Source of the DNA: Nocardia sp. SYP-A9097
GTDB taxonomy: Bacteria; Actinomycetota; Actinomycetes; Mycobacteriales; Mycobacteriaceae
Assembly (NCBI RefSeq): GCF_009649815.1
Contig: NZ_WJIC01000013.1
Coordinates: forward strand, 124,001-188,000
DNA length: 64,000 nt
Reading direction: 5' to 3'
The notes below the pieces were generated by a model. That model saw nothing but the letters and a program-made list of their open reading frames with translations. It searched no databases and was not told the origin of the DNA. The stretch's first letter is position 1; every line of letters starts with the position of its first letter. Positions 1 through 8,472 of the stretch are shown here, piece by piece. The position numbers and the translations under genes were made by a program.

Positions 1-820
1 CACCGAATACCGCGCCCAGCACCCACGGATTGTCCCAGCCGGTCTTCGAATCACCGTGTGGCTGAATACCATAGGTGATGCCGGTGAGCAGCGCGGTCAA
101 ACCCAGCGCGAAGGTGATGGTGCCCGGCAGATCCAGCGAGCCCGGCGTGCGCATGCCATTGTCGTGCAGCGACCGGTACGACCACACGGTGCCGAGAATG
201 CCGAACGGCACGCTCACCCAGAAGATCGCCTTCCAATCCCACTCCGACAGCACACCGCCGACTAGCAGACCCAGGAACGAACCGGCAACGGCCGCAACCT
301 GATTGATGCCCAGCGCCACACCCCGCCGATTCGCCGGGAAGGCATCGGTCAGGATCGCCGCCGAGTTCGCCATCAACATGGCCCCGCCGACACCCTGCAG
401 CACCCGCCACGCGATCAACCAGATCGCCCCGGCCCCATGCGTGAACGGATCGAACGACAGCGCCAGCGCGCACACCGTGAACACCACGAACCCGAGGTTG
501 TAGATCTTCACGCGGCCGAACATGTCCCCGAGCCGCCCGAACAGGACAACCAGCACCGCGGAGCTGAGCAGGAATCCCATCAGCAGCCACAGCAGGTAAC
601 TGACATTGCCGGGTTCGAGCGGGTTCAGGTCGATGCCCCGGAAGATCGCGGGCAGCGAGATGATCACAATCGACGAGTTGATGGTGACCATCAACATGCC
701 CAAGGTCGTATTCGACAGCGCCACCCACTTGTAATGCGGATGATCGCGATCCACCCGGAGTCGTCTCCGAATGGTCTGGACATCACCGGGATCGAGCTCG
801 GTGGTCGGGGCCGCAGCCAT
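1..820 (-). CDS. MFS transporter, DHA2-like, C-terminus outside window
   Basis: Drug/proton antiporter-type major facilitator protein of the cytoplasmic membrane. The frame reads from an ATG at 820 and runs off the left edge, so only the first 273 residues are visible. After a charged N-terminal tail (about 30 residues) come hydrophobic helices; the helix 2-3 loop carries the MFS signature GRLGDMFGRVK, and the segment RVLQGVGGAM followed by PANRRGVALGINQ is typical of the 14-helix DHA2 (EmrB/QacA) group. The substrate cannot be told from sequence. GGAGG lies about 8 bases before the start. An inverted repeat about 40 bases upstream may be its operator. The next gene on the same strand is a hydrolase separated by about 175 bases, so it is probably a separate transcript. 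Confidence 0.9.
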   Translation of the reverse strand, partial: MAAAPTTELDPGDVQTIRRRLRVDRDHPHYKWVALSNTTLGMLMVTINSSIVIISLPAIFRGIDLNPLEPGNVSYLLWLLMGFLLSSAVLVVLFGRLGDMFGRVKIYNLGFVVFTVCALALSFDPFTHGAGAIWLIAWRVLQGVGGAMLMANSAAILTDAFPANRRGVALGINQVAAVAGSFLGLLVGGVLSEWDWKAIFWVSVPFGILGTVWSYRSLHDNGMRTPGSLDLPGTITFALGLTALLTGITYGIQPHGDSKTGWDNPWVLGAVFG

Positions 821-862
821 CAAGAGCCTCCAGAAACTGTTTGAACGAACCTCGCCCAATAT

Positions 863-882
863 AGTTGCATAAGGCTAACTAA
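863..882. promoter_or_regulatory. Inverted repeat upstream of MFS gene, MarR-box-like
   Basis: TAGTT, ten bases, AACTA; the longer context TAGTTGCATAAGGCTAACTA is nearly symmetric and AT-richer than its surroundings. Size and composition resemble sites of MarR-family regulators of exporters, and it lies 43-62 bases before the MFS start codon. The binding protein is unknown and no MarR gene is visible in the window. Confidence 0.35.
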
Positions 883-996
883 CGAAATGGTGATGTGCCC
901 CACCCTCTCGACCGGAGGTGATCATGTCGATGCTCGAAGTCGACCGCATGGGATGTCCGGAGTCGCGTGCGCCGGTAGATGAGCGCCGCGCCCTGT

Positions 997-1800
997 TCAG
1001 CCGAAGAAGTCGAGCAGTAACAGCTCGAGCAGTTCGGGCTGGTTGAGGATTTCGTGATCGGCACCGGGCAGGACTACCCGGCGTGCGCTCGGGATGGCGG
1101 CGGCCAAGGCCTGGTTCGCGGTCTGGATCCAGGGCCAGGTCTGATCACCATTGACGACCAGCGCCGGGATGGTGATCGTGGCGTAACGGTCCGATTGCAG
1201 ACGCATCCGGGGACCGGATACGGCGACGTCGTAGGGCAGGCTGTTGGCCTGGGCGCGCAGGAATTCCCACACCGGCGAGTTACGCATATCGGCAACTATC
1301 GGCGCCGGCACCTCGACCTGCTCGGTGAGGAACAGTTCGGCCGCACCATCGTAATCGCCGTCGGCAAGGCGGGCGACGAGCCGATCGAAGACGTCGGCCC
1401 GCGGTTCCGCGCGGTTGCCATCGACCACCGCGGGCATCTCGTATACCGCGACCTTGTCGATCGGCAGCTCGCGTAGCACGCCTTCCAAAGCCAGCGCCGC
1501 ACCGGACGAATGACCGAACACGTGCGCGGCGCCGCCTACGTGCTTGATTACGGCTGCCAGATCGTCGATTTCGGATTGCACGGCAAAGTCGCCACGGACA
1601 TCGGTGCTTCCGCCACGGCCGCGGCGGTCGTAGCTGACCGCGGTGACGTGCGGGGCCAGGGTCGAGGCGAGCGCGGCAACGGTCGAGCGGTCGTTGAATG
1701 CGCCGCCGATGAGGATCACCGGTGTGCCGGAGCCGATGGTTTCGACGGCGATCGTGCTGCCGTCGTGGGAATCGACGGTGGTCAGGACGGGGCTGGTCAT
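997..1800 (-). CDS. Alpha/beta hydrolase
   Basis: 267-residue single-domain alpha/beta-fold hydrolase, probably cytoplasmic (no signal peptide). Visible features are the oxyanion segment VILIGGAFNDR near residues 28-38, the nucleophile elbow GHSSGA with Ser98 as predicted nucleophile, a late acid in VNGDQTW, and the catalytic His in PGADHEIL near the C-terminus. Length is normal for the family. The substrate is unknown; annotators often call such proteins esterases or epoxide-hydrolase-like. It lies 31 bases downstream of the DHFR-like reductase gene on the same strand, so the two may be co-transcribed. Confidence 0.85.
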   Translation of the reverse strand: MTSPVLTTVDSHDGSTIAVETIGSGTPVILIGGAFNDRSTVAALASTLAPHVTAVSYDRRGRGGSTDVRGDFAVQSEIDDLAAVIKHVGGAAHVFGHSSGAALALEGVLRELPIDKVAVYEMPAVVDGNRAEPRADVFDRLVARLADGDYDGAAELFLTEQVEVPAPIVADMRNSPVWEFLRAQANSLPYDVAVSGPRMRLQSDRYATITIPALVVNGDQTWPWIQTANQALAAAIPSARRVVLPGADHEILNQPELLELLLLDFFG

Positions 1801-1831
1801 GGAATTCGTGCCTCTCTTCGGTTGGTTGCGG

Positions 1832-2461
1832 TCAGGCGGCGGTGGGGAATCGGAAGCCGAGGTGGGTGACGGCGGGTGAATCGAGGACGTGAAACCGGTC
1901 CAGCTCGATCATGGTGTCGGGCAGTTGCTCGAACAGCCGGGTGCCCTGCCCGAGCAGGACGGGTGCAATGTGTACGTGCATCTCGTTGAGCAGCCCCTCG
2001 GCGATCGCCTGCTGCACGATCGTCGCGCCACCGCTGATATGCACATTCCGGTCACCACAGGCGGCCTTCGCTCGCTCGATCGCGGCCGCCACGCCGTCGG
2101 TGACGAAATGAAAAGTCGTGCCGCCCTCGCGGATCAGCGGTTCACGCTCGCGATGAGTGACGACGAACACGGGTGCGCGGAACGGTGGCGACTCGCCCCA
2201 CGGCTCCTCCCCGGAGTCGAACATCCTCCGCCCCATCACATACGCGCCGCCCTGCTCGAACATCTCCTTCAGCAGTGCGTCGTCGGCGCCTTGCAATCCG
2301 CCGTCGAACCCCCTGCGTTCACGCCACGTCTGATGCGCGACAGCCCATTCGGTGATCCGAAAGAACTCCTTGTCCAGGTAGGGCGGCTGCTGCGCGGCGA
2401 GCCCACAGATGTAGCCATCCAGTGAGACCGTCATACCGGTGCGAACGTTGGGCATTGTCAT
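1832..2461 (-). CDS. Dihydrofolate reductase-family protein (RibD C-terminal-like)
   Basis: 209-residue NADPH-dependent reductase-fold protein of the RibD-C/DHFR-like family. It opens with the family's TGMTVSLDGYI motif. Further hallmarks are GGAYVMGRRMFDSGEEPWG, the VVTHRERE strand, FHFVTDG with IERAKAACGDRNVHISGGATIVQQAI, and IAPVLLGQGTRLFE. These single-domain actinobacterial paralogues are not the chromosomal folate enzyme and mostly have no proven substrate. The ATG at 2461 is preceded by GAGGAG. It is probably first in a transcript with the hydrolase downstream. Confidence 0.85.
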   Translation of the reverse strand: MTMPNVRTGMTVSLDGYICGLAAQQPPYLDKEFFRITEWAVAHQTWRERRGFDGGLQGADDALLKEMFEQGGAYVMGRRMFDSGEEPWGESPPFRAPVFVVTHREREPLIREGGTTFHFVTDGVAAAIERAKAACGDRNVHISGGATIVQQAIAEGLLNEMHVHIAPVLLGQGTRLFEQLPDTMIELDRFHVLDSPAVTHLGFRFPTAA

Positions 2462-2598
2462 CTCCTCGATGTGTTCCGGAATGCCGCTCGAGTACTCCTC
2501 GAACGGGCTGCGGAGATTTCGACATCGGGACCGACCGGACAGCGAATTATGACTCAGCTCATATCGACTCGGTTTCCACTGTTCGGGCCACCGGCAGC

Positions 2599-3012
2599 TC
2601 AGCGCCGGTCGACCGGGCCCAGCACGGGTTTGATGTCCAGGACCGGTGTGCCGTTCAGCGCTTCGAGGTCGCGGACGCGCAGGCGGGTGCCGGCGATCTC
2701 CAGGATCGTTACCACGTGCAGGCCGATGGGGTTCGGGCGATGGGGTGAGCGGGTGGCGAAGACGCCGGTGGGCGGGCGGGTCAGGTCGCCGCGGGGATGC
2801 ACCTCGAGGACATCACGTGCGGCGCGGTCCAGCCAGGTGAGCACTACGATTTCCGCGCCGGCAGCCAGTCCGGTGAGGGCCGGTGCGTACTCGGGCGCGA
2901 GGACGAGATCGCAGTCGGGGGCGCCCTCGTCGCCCTGACGGGGCGCGCTATCGGGATTGATGAGTGTTGATTCCACGTATCCCAGTGGGTGCAGCCGCGT
3001 ATCGGTTGTCAT
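2599..3012 (-). CDS. trmO: tRNA (N6-threonylcarbamoyladenosine37-N6)-methyltransferase TrmO
   Basis: TrmO (formerly TsaA/YaeB) uses S-adenosylmethionine to methylate t6A at position 37 of certain tRNAs. The ATG at 3012 gives 137 residues beginning MTTDTRLHPLGYVEST; the frame is open upstream but that part has no family similarity. Diagnostic stretches are the IGYVES-like start, VVLTWLDRA, the strongly conserved TRPPTGVFATRSPHRPNPIG, and VRDLEALNGTPVLDIKP. The short form without a C-terminal extension is common in actinobacteria. It stands alone between the DHFR-like gene and the DUF1707 gene. Confidence 0.88.
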   Translation of the reverse strand: MTTDTRLHPLGYVESTLINPDSAPRQGDEGAPDCDLVLAPEYAPALTGLAAGAEIVVLTWLDRAARDVLEVHPRGDLTRPPTGVFATRSPHRPNPIGLHVVTILEIAGTRLRVRDLEALNGTPVLDIKPVLGPVDRR

Positions 3013-3105
3013 GCGTTCCAGCACCTCTGCATCGAGTCGCCCGAATTGGTGACAGTGATCTTGCCACGCCCAATCCTGAAGCGGCACAACAACTGCCGCC
3101 GAGTG

Positions 3106-3519
3106 TCAGAACCGGCGGGAACCGCGATGACGGTGGCCGAAGCCGCCGCGCGAGCGCAGGAAGAGGAAGAAGAACAGCGGGAAGATGAAGAACGGGACGA
3201 TATGGGTGGTCACGGCGACCACGGCGGCCAAGACGACTACCGCGATCAGCGCGAGCGGCAGGAACGCACGTGCGGATCGCGACGGCGGGGCGGCCGCGAC
3301 CGGACGCATTGTCGCCGGCCCGGGCAGATCCGTGAACAGCACCGACAGGTCGTCGGCGGTTTTCGCGGCATAGGCGCGGGCGACGCGTTCGTCGTATTCG
3401 TCCACCTCCAGGCGGCCCGCGGCGAAGTGTTTGCCCAGGGCCTCCGCGGCCTGTTCACGTTCTGCTGTGCCGACGCGCAGGGCCGGGGGCCCGAAAACCG
3501 CGGGGCTGAAATCGGTCAT
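3106..3519 (-). CDS. DUF1707 domain membrane protein
   Basis: 137 residues. The first 70 form a DUF1707 domain: LRVGTAEREQAAEALGKHFAAG followed by LEVDEYDERVARAYAAKTADDLSVLFTDLP, the usual actinobacterial signature. A linker is followed by two hydrophobic helices (about residues 86-104 and 106-121) and a basic, glycine- and arginine-rich tail. The predicted protein is membrane-anchored with a cytosolic DUF1707 head. DUF1707 has no settled function. The ATG at 3519 was chosen because the domain starts immediately after it. Confidence 0.8.
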   Translation of the reverse strand: MTDFSPAVFGPPALRVGTAEREQAAEALGKHFAAGRLEVDEYDERVARAYAAKTADDLSVLFTDLPGPATMRPVAAAPPSRSARAFLPLALIAVVVLAAVVAVTTHIVPFFIFPLFFFLFLRSRGGFGHRHRGSRRF

Positions 3520-3676
3520 TGCCAACCACCTCACCGGGGGGAACCAAATACGCTGTCCACCACAGTAGGCCGAAAATCGGTGACGAGCTTGCGCCCCCCG
3601 GCGTATTTCGATGTACGGCCACGGGCGTATATGCCCGGAATCGGTGCCGCGCGGATAGTCGCGGGTGGAGACTGCC

Positions 3677-4489
3677 ATGGTGACGATTGATGTCTGGGCG
3701 CAGCATCCGACGCTGCGATTTCTGGAGCATGAGATGTTCGCGTCGCTGCGCCGCTGGACGGGTGGGACCATACCCAGCGAGGCGATTCCGTTGTCGGTGA
3801 CGCTGGGGGTGATGGACGCGTCAGGTGTCGAGCGGGCGTTGATTTCGGCTTGGCATGGGCCCGAAGGGGTTCTCATCTCCAATGACGAGGTGGCGGCGTG
3901 GGTGGGGGAGGCGCCGGATCGGCTGAATGGTGTTGCGGCCGTGGGGTTGCGGCGGCCCATGGAGGCCGTTCGGGAGGTGCGACGGTGCGCGGAGCTGGGG
4001 TTCAAGGGGGTTCGGGTGCTGCCCTGGTTATGGGAGACACCGCCGACGGATCGGCGCTTCTATCCGGTGTACGCGGCGTGCGTGGAGGCGGGATTGCCGT
4101 TCTGTACGCAGGTGGGGCATACGGGGCCGCTGCGGCCGTCGGAGCCGGGCCGGCCGATTCCGTATATCGATCAAGTGGCGCTGGACTTTCCGGAGTTGAC
4201 CATTGTGTGCGGGCATATCGGGTATCCGTGGACCGAGGAGATGATCGCGGTCGCCCGCAAGCACGAGAACGTCTACATCGACACCTCCGCGTACACGACG
4301 AAACGTCTTCCGGCGGAGCTGGTTTCGTACATGAAGTCCCATAGTGGACGCCGCAAGGTGCTGTTCGGGACGAACTATCCGATGATTCTGCCCGGACATG
4401 CCCTGAAGGGGCTCGATGATCTGGATCTCGATCTGGAGGTTCGGGAGTTGTACCTGGCCGGGAACGCGCGGCGCGTATTCAACCTTTGA
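3677..4489 (+). CDS. Amidohydrolase family protein (amidohydrolase 2 type)
   Basis: 270-residue TIM-barrel metal-dependent hydrolase/decarboxylase of the amidohydrolase-2 group. Seen are a short N-terminal strand MVTIDVWAQHP, the barrel segments LGFKGVRVLPW, FCTQVGHTG, LTIVCGHIGYPW, ENVYIDTSAY and the late metal/acid segment VLFGTNYPM. The first HxH metal motif is degenerate (WAQH), so a reduced metal site is possible. The ATG at 3677 follows GGTGGAG by six bases; an in-frame GTG lies four codons upstream. Its stop abuts the stop of cbbR, the two forming TGATCA. Reaction and substrate are unknown. Confidence 0.78.
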   Translation: MVTIDVWAQHPTLRFLEHEMFASLRRWTGGTIPSEAIPLSVTLGVMDASGVERALISAWHGPEGVLISNDEVAAWVGEAPDRLNGVAAVGLRRPMEAVREVRRCAELGFKGVRVLPWLWETPPTDRRFYPVYAACVEAGLPFCTQVGHTGPLRPSEPGRPIPYIDQVALDFPELTIVCGHIGYPWTEEMIAVARKHENVYIDTSAYTTKRLPAELVSYMKSHSGRRKVLFGTNYPMILPGHALKGLDDLDLDLEVRELYLAGNARRVFNL

Positions 4490-5365
4490 TCACGCCGCAC
4501 GAAAGGCCTTCTCGCCCACCAGTTCCGGGTCGGTGATGTGCGAGAGGAACAGTCGTGCCGCCGGCGTCGGAGTGCGTGTGGTGACCGCATGCCAAGGTCG
4601 ATTCAATGGCGTGCCTTCGATCGGCAGCACTTCGAGTGATCGATCCGCGATATCGCTCTCGATGGCATCGGAGTGGATCAGCGTGATGCCCAACCCTTCC
4701 CGCGCCGCCGCCAACGCCGCACCGTGGGTACCGAGAGTCAGTGTGGGCGGCCGTATCTGGAGTCGATCGAACAGTGCGAGCGTGGTGTCGCGGGTTCCCG
4801 AGCCCGCACCCCGCAACAGCCAGGTCGCCTCCGCCGGATCCGGCCACCGCCCCGGCGCACCGACCACCACCAGCTCACACGGCCGGCGTGCCCGAGTGAC
4901 CAGTCCGGCCTCCCGCGGCGGCCGCCCCGCGACCACGAGATCCGTTTCGTGGTGGGTCAATTCGATGTACAGCACATCGCGCGGCTGAATGGAGAGCCCC
5001 AGCTCGATTTCGGGGTACCGGTTCCGGAACGAGGCCAGCAGCCGCAGCAGCACATACTCCCCGGCGGTTGCCACCACCCCGATGCGCAGCCGCCCCGTCT
5101 CGGCCTCGCGTACGGCCGCATGCGCCTCCTTCATCAATCCCAGGATGCTGCGGCAGTAGTCGGCGTATACCCGCCCTGCCTCCGTGAGCGCGATTCCGCG
5201 CCCCGATTTCGCAATCAGTTTGGCGCCCAACTGTTTCTCGATGTGCGCAACTGCCGCGGAGGCCGCCGCTTCGGTGATATGCAACTGTGCGGCAGCGCGC
5301 CGGATACTGCTGTGCCGGGCCACCGCGAGAAACGTTTCCATGCGGACCGCGCTCACCGTACCCAT
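4490..5365 (-). CDS. cbbR: LysR-family regulator, CbbR-like
   Basis: 291-residue LysR-type transcriptional regulator. The N-terminal winged helix-turn-helix is MGTVSAVRMETFLAVARHSS followed by RRAAAQLHITEAAASAAVAHIEKQLGAKLI; the C-terminal half is a periplasmic-binding-like effector domain. It is transcribed divergently from cbbL with about 120 bases between start codons, the classic arrangement of CbbR, which activates Calvin-cycle operons in response to metabolites such as RuBP or NADPH. The assignment as CbbR rests on this position plus family. The ATG at 5365 begins the HTH; the frame is open 27 codons further up, into the shared promoter. Confidence 0.85.
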   Translation of the reverse strand: MGTVSAVRMETFLAVARHSSIRRAAAQLHITEAAASAAVAHIEKQLGAKLIAKSGRGIALTEAGRVYADYCRSILGLMKEAHAAVREAETGRLRIGVVATAGEYVLLRLLASFRNRYPEIELGLSIQPRDVLYIELTHHETDLVVAGRPPREAGLVTRARRPCELVVVGAPGRWPDPAEATWLLRGAGSGTRDTTLALFDRLQIRPPTLTLGTHGAALAAAREGLGITLIHSDAIESDIADRSLEVLPIEGTPLNRPWHAVTTRTPTPAARLFLSHITDPELVGEKAFRAA

Positions 5366-5409
5366 CGTCAGACGGTAGCAAACACGACGAAATGGTTGAG
5401 GGAGACGAG

Positions 5410-5426
5410 AAACAATCGAATTGTTT
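5410..5426. promoter_or_regulatory. Inverted repeat in the cbbR-cbbL intergenic region
   Basis: A perfect 7-bp inverted repeat, AAACAAT - CGA - ATTGTTT, lies 64-80 bases before the cbbL start and 45-61 before cbbR. It is AT-rich within GC-rich surroundings. LysR regulators bind dyads with ATs at the ends in shared divergent promoters, so this is the best CbbR operator candidate; a strict TNA-N7-TNA CbbR box was not found. Confidence 0.55.
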
Positions 5427-5489
5427 GTCGTTAACACTGCCGTCATCCTGGGAATCGCAAGTGGCCCAACCCGGTTCGCAGGAGGAATG

Positions 5490-6944
5490 ATGGTCGTATC
5501 CGATGATCAGGATGGCACCCGCGGCCGGTGGGATCCAGGCGTGCAGTCGTATGCGTCGATGGGATATTACGCGCCCGACTATGAACCCAAGGACACCGAT
5601 GTGCTCGCGGTGTTCCGGGTGACGCCTCAGAAGGGGGTCGACCCGATCGAGGCGTCCGCAGCCGTGGCGGGCGAATCCTCCACCGCGACATGGACCGTCG
5701 TGTGGACCGACCGCCTCACCGCGCACGACCGCTACCAGGCCAAGTGCTACCGCGTCGAGGAGGTGCCGGGCCGCCCGGGGGAGTACTTCGCCTACGTCGC
5801 ATACGATCTGGACCTCTTCGAGGAGGGGTCGATCACCAATCTCACCTCCTCGGTGATCGGCAATGTTTTCGGCTTCAAACCACTGCAGGCATTGCGCCTG
5901 GAGGACATGCGAATTCCCGTGGCATATGTGAAGACCTTTCAGGGTCCACCGCACGGAATCGTTATGGAACGGGAATACCTGAATAAGTACGGACGCCCAC
6001 TGCTGGGTGCGACGGTGAAACCGAAACTCGGTCTGTCGGCCCGCAACTACGGCCGCGTGGTGTACGAAGCCTGTAAGGGCGGACTCGATTTCACCAAGGA
6101 CGACGAGAACATCAACTCGCAGCCGTTCATGCGCTGGCGCGACCGCTATCTCTTCGCTATGGAGGGCGTGAACCGCGCCATTGCCGATACCGGTGAGCTC
6201 AAAGGGCATTACCTCAATGTCACCGCCGCCGATATGGAGGACATGTACGAGCGCGCGGAGTTCGCCAAATCGCTCGGCAGCGTGATCATCATGATCGACC
6301 TGACGGTCGGCTACACCGCCATGCAGTCCATGTCCAAGTGGGCGCGGCGCAATGGCATGCTGCTGCATCTGCATCGCGCCGGGCACTCCACGTACACCCG
6401 GCAGAAGACGCACGGCGTGAGCTTCCGGGTACTGGCCAAGTGGTGCCGGTTGATCGGTGTCGATCACCTGCACGCGGGCACCGTCATCGGCAAGCTCGAG
6501 GGTGATCCGCACACGGTCAAGGGTTTCTATGACACGTTGCGGGACAACCACATTCCGGCGAATCCACGCAATGGCATCTTCTTCGATCAGGATTGGGCGA
6601 GCCTGCCCGGCGTCATGCCGGTGGCGTCGGGCGGTATTCACGCGGGCCAGATGCATCAACTCCTGGACCTCTTCGGTGATGACGTCTGCCTGCAATTCGG
6701 TGGCGGCACTATCGGGCACCCCATGGGTATCGCCGCGGGCGCGCAGGCCAATCGCGTCGCCCTCGAAGTAGTTGTCAAGGCGCGCAACGAAGGTCGCGAC
6801 CTGCTCAAGGAAGGCCCGGATATCCTGCGCCGCGCCGCCGAGACCAATCACCCCCTCGAGGTCGCCCTGGCCACCTGGGGTGATGTCACCTTCGAATACA
6901 CCTCCACCGACGCGCCCGACGCCGTCCCGACAGCCACCCACTGA
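5490..6944 (+). CDS. cbbL: RuBisCO large subunit, form I red-type
   Basis: Ribulose-1,5-bisphosphate carboxylase/oxygenase large chain: carboxylates RuBP to two 3-phosphoglycerates in the cytosol as L8S8 with CbbS. With the ATG at 5490 (GGAGG four bases before; another ATG abuts it at 5487) it has 484 residues, normal for red-type form I. All key residues are visible: TVKPKLGLS with catalytic Lys177, DFTKDDE with the carbamylated Lys203 and metal ligands Asp205/Glu206, LHLHRAGHST, HAGTVIGKLEGDP (loop 6 Lys), SGGIHAGQMHQL and GGGTIGHPMG. The small-subunit partner and CbbX downstream support red-type (IC/ID). This is not a RuBisCO-like protein. Confidence 0.96.
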   Translation: MVVSDDQDGTRGRWDPGVQSYASMGYYAPDYEPKDTDVLAVFRVTPQKGVDPIEASAAVAGESSTATWTVVWTDRLTAHDRYQAKCYRVEEVPGRPGEYFAYVAYDLDLFEEGSITNLTSSVIGNVFGFKPLQALRLEDMRIPVAYVKTFQGPPHGIVMEREYLNKYGRPLLGATVKPKLGLSARNYGRVVYEACKGGLDFTKDDENINSQPFMRWRDRYLFAMEGVNRAIADTGELKGHYLNVTAADMEDMYERAEFAKSLGSVIIMIDLTVGYTAMQSMSKWARRNGMLLHLHRAGHSTYTRQKTHGVSFRVLAKWCRLIGVDHLHAGTVIGKLEGDPHTVKGFYDTLRDNHIPANPRNGIFFDQDWASLPGVMPVASGGIHAGQMHQLLDLFGDDVCLQFGGGTIGHPMGIAAGAQANRVALEVVVKARNEGRDLLKEGPDILRRAAETNHPLEVALATWGDVTFEYTSTDAPDAVPTATH

Positions 6945-6960
6945 AAGGCGGTGAACCGCA

Positions 6961-7383
6961 ATGCAACTGCGTCACGGAACCTTCTCGTACCTGCCGGATT
7001 TCAGCGATGCCGATATCGCGGCACAGGTGCGCTACGCGCTGCTCAACAATTGGCCGGTCTCCATCGAATACACCGACGATCCGCATCCGCGCAATGTGTA
7101 CTGGGAGATGTGGGGCCTGCCGCTGTTCGACCTGGACGAACCCGATGGCGTGCTCGCCGAGATCGACGCCTGCCGGGCGACCTTCCCGCGCCACTACATT
7201 CGCCTCACCGCCTACGACGCCACCTACGGCCGCCAGACCACGGCGCTGAGCTTCCTGGTGCAGCGACCACCGGATGAGCCCGGCTTCCGTCTCGATCGCA
7301 CCGATGCCGCCGACCGCAGTCAGCGCTACGGCTACCACCCGTACGCCCTGGACCGACGCCCCGGCGAACGTTACAGCGGCTGA
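6961..7383 (+). CDS. cbbS: RuBisCO small subunit, red-type
   Basis: 140-residue small chain that caps the L8 core. Red-type hallmarks are the start MQLRHGTFSYLPDFSDADI, SIEYTDDPHPRN, YWEMWGLPLFDL and the C-terminal extension ending YGYHPYALDRRPGERY, which in red-type enzymes forms the beta-hairpin lining the central channel. It begins 16 bases after the cbbL stop with AAAGGCGG as ribosome site, so the subunits are co-translated from one message. Confidence 0.96.
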   Translation: MQLRHGTFSYLPDFSDADIAAQVRYALLNNWPVSIEYTDDPHPRNVYWEMWGLPLFDLDEPDGVLAEIDACRATFPRHYIRLTAYDATYGRQTTALSFLVQRPPDEPGFRLDRTDAADRSQRYGYHPYALDRRPGERYSG

Positions 7384-7409
7384 ACGGATTTCGGTCCGGG
7401 AGGGCTATC

Positions 7410-8456
7410 GTGAGCACACCGCATCCCGCCGTTCCGGGCGGTCGCGCACCCGCGGCCGACCGCGCGGGCAACGGGTTCCACATGCACCGGCCCGGGGCCA
7501 TGAACGCACCGTCGCGCGGATCGGCTGCCGAGGGTTCCGGTCCGGAGGATGCGGCCGATCACCTGGCGGACGACGCGCTCCTGGACCTGTCCACCGATAT
7601 CGCGGGCAAGGATGTCGAGGACACTCTCGCGCGTCTGGATGCCGAACTCATCGGCCTCGCCAATGTGAAGCGACGGGTGCGCGAGATCGCGGCGCTACTG
7701 CTCATCGACCGCGCCCGGCAGCGCTTCGGCCTGCAGGCCACCCGGCCCACCATGCATATGAGCTTCACCGGCGGGCCGGGCACCGGCAAAACCACCGTCG
7801 CCCTGCGCATGGCCGAGATGCTGCATTCGCTCGGCTATATCCGGAAACCCAAGGTGCACACGGTGACCCGTGACGACCTGGTCGGCCAGTTCATCGGGCA
7901 CACCGCACCCAAGACCAAGGAAGCCCTCGCCAAAGCCGCCGGGGGAGTCCTGTTCATCGATGAGGCCTACTACCTGTTCCGGCCGGAGAACGAACGCGAC
8001 TACGGGCAGGAGGTCATCGAAATCCTGCTGCAGGAGATGGAGAACGAACGCACCTCTCTCGTAGTCATTTTCGCGGGCTACCCGGACCGCATGGACACGT
8101 TCTTCTCCGCCAATCCGGGCCTGTCCTCACGCGTGGCGCATCACATCGAATTCCCGGACTACACCCATGACGAACTCCTGGCCATCGCCGAGCTCATGGT
8201 GACCCAGGAGAACTTCCACTTCGATGCGGCTGCCACCCAAGCCTTTTCGCAGTACCTGCGACTGCGCATGGTCCGCCCCCGCTTCGCCAATGCCCGCAGC
8301 GTCCGCAATGCCCTGGATCGCTGCCGCCTGCGCCAGGCCAAGCGCCTCGTGGAATTGCACCGGCCACTGAGCCGCACCGATCTGATCACGTTGACAGACA
8401 ACGACGTCTACGGCAGCAGCGTGTTCGCCTCCCCCGCGGAGGTGCCGGCCACGTGA
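7410..8456 (+). CDS. cbbX: RuBisCO activase CbbX (AAA+)
   Basis: AAA+ motor that pulls on the C-terminus of red-type RuBisCO large subunits to release inhibitory sugar phosphates. GTG start at 7410 with GGGAGGG spaced correctly; 348 residues, about 40 longer than well-known proteobacterial CbbX because of a roughly 60-residue low-complexity N-terminal extension. Walker A GGPGTGKTT near 121-129, Walker B VLFIDEAYYLF near 180-190, then EILLQEMENER and the sensor segment VVIFAGYPDRM. The pore-loop region YIRKPKVHTVTRDDLVGQFIG is present. It lies 26 bases after cbbS. Confidence 0.94.
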   Translation: MSTPHPAVPGGRAPAADRAGNGFHMHRPGAMNAPSRGSAAEGSGPEDAADHLADDALLDLSTDIAGKDVEDTLARLDAELIGLANVKRRVREIAALLLIDRARQRFGLQATRPTMHMSFTGGPGTGKTTVALRMAEMLHSLGYIRKPKVHTVTRDDLVGQFIGHTAPKTKEALAKAAGGVLFIDEAYYLFRPENERDYGQEVIEILLQEMENERTSLVVIFAGYPDRMDTFFSANPGLSSRVAHHIEFPDYTHDELLAIAELMVTQENFHFDAAATQAFSQYLRLRMVRPRFANARSVRNALDRCRLRQAKRLVELHRPLSRTDLITLTDNDVYGSSVFASPAEVPAT

Positions 8457-8472
8457 GGAATTGAGAAGCGGT

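Noticed and set aside
4875..6941. Long open frame of 688 codons on the minus strand opposite cbbL
   Set aside because: It is antisense to RuBisCO, whose active-site motifs are intact; the translation is His/Gly/Arg-rich and has no domain. High GC bias produces such shadows.
5490..6944. CbbL as a RuBisCO-like protein for methionine salvage, given the mtn genes in the same window
   Set aside because: Form I residues including the carbamate Lys, loop 6 Lys and metal ligands are present, and a small subunit, activase and PRK are encoded alongside; the mtn genes use MtnC instead and lie 24 kb away.
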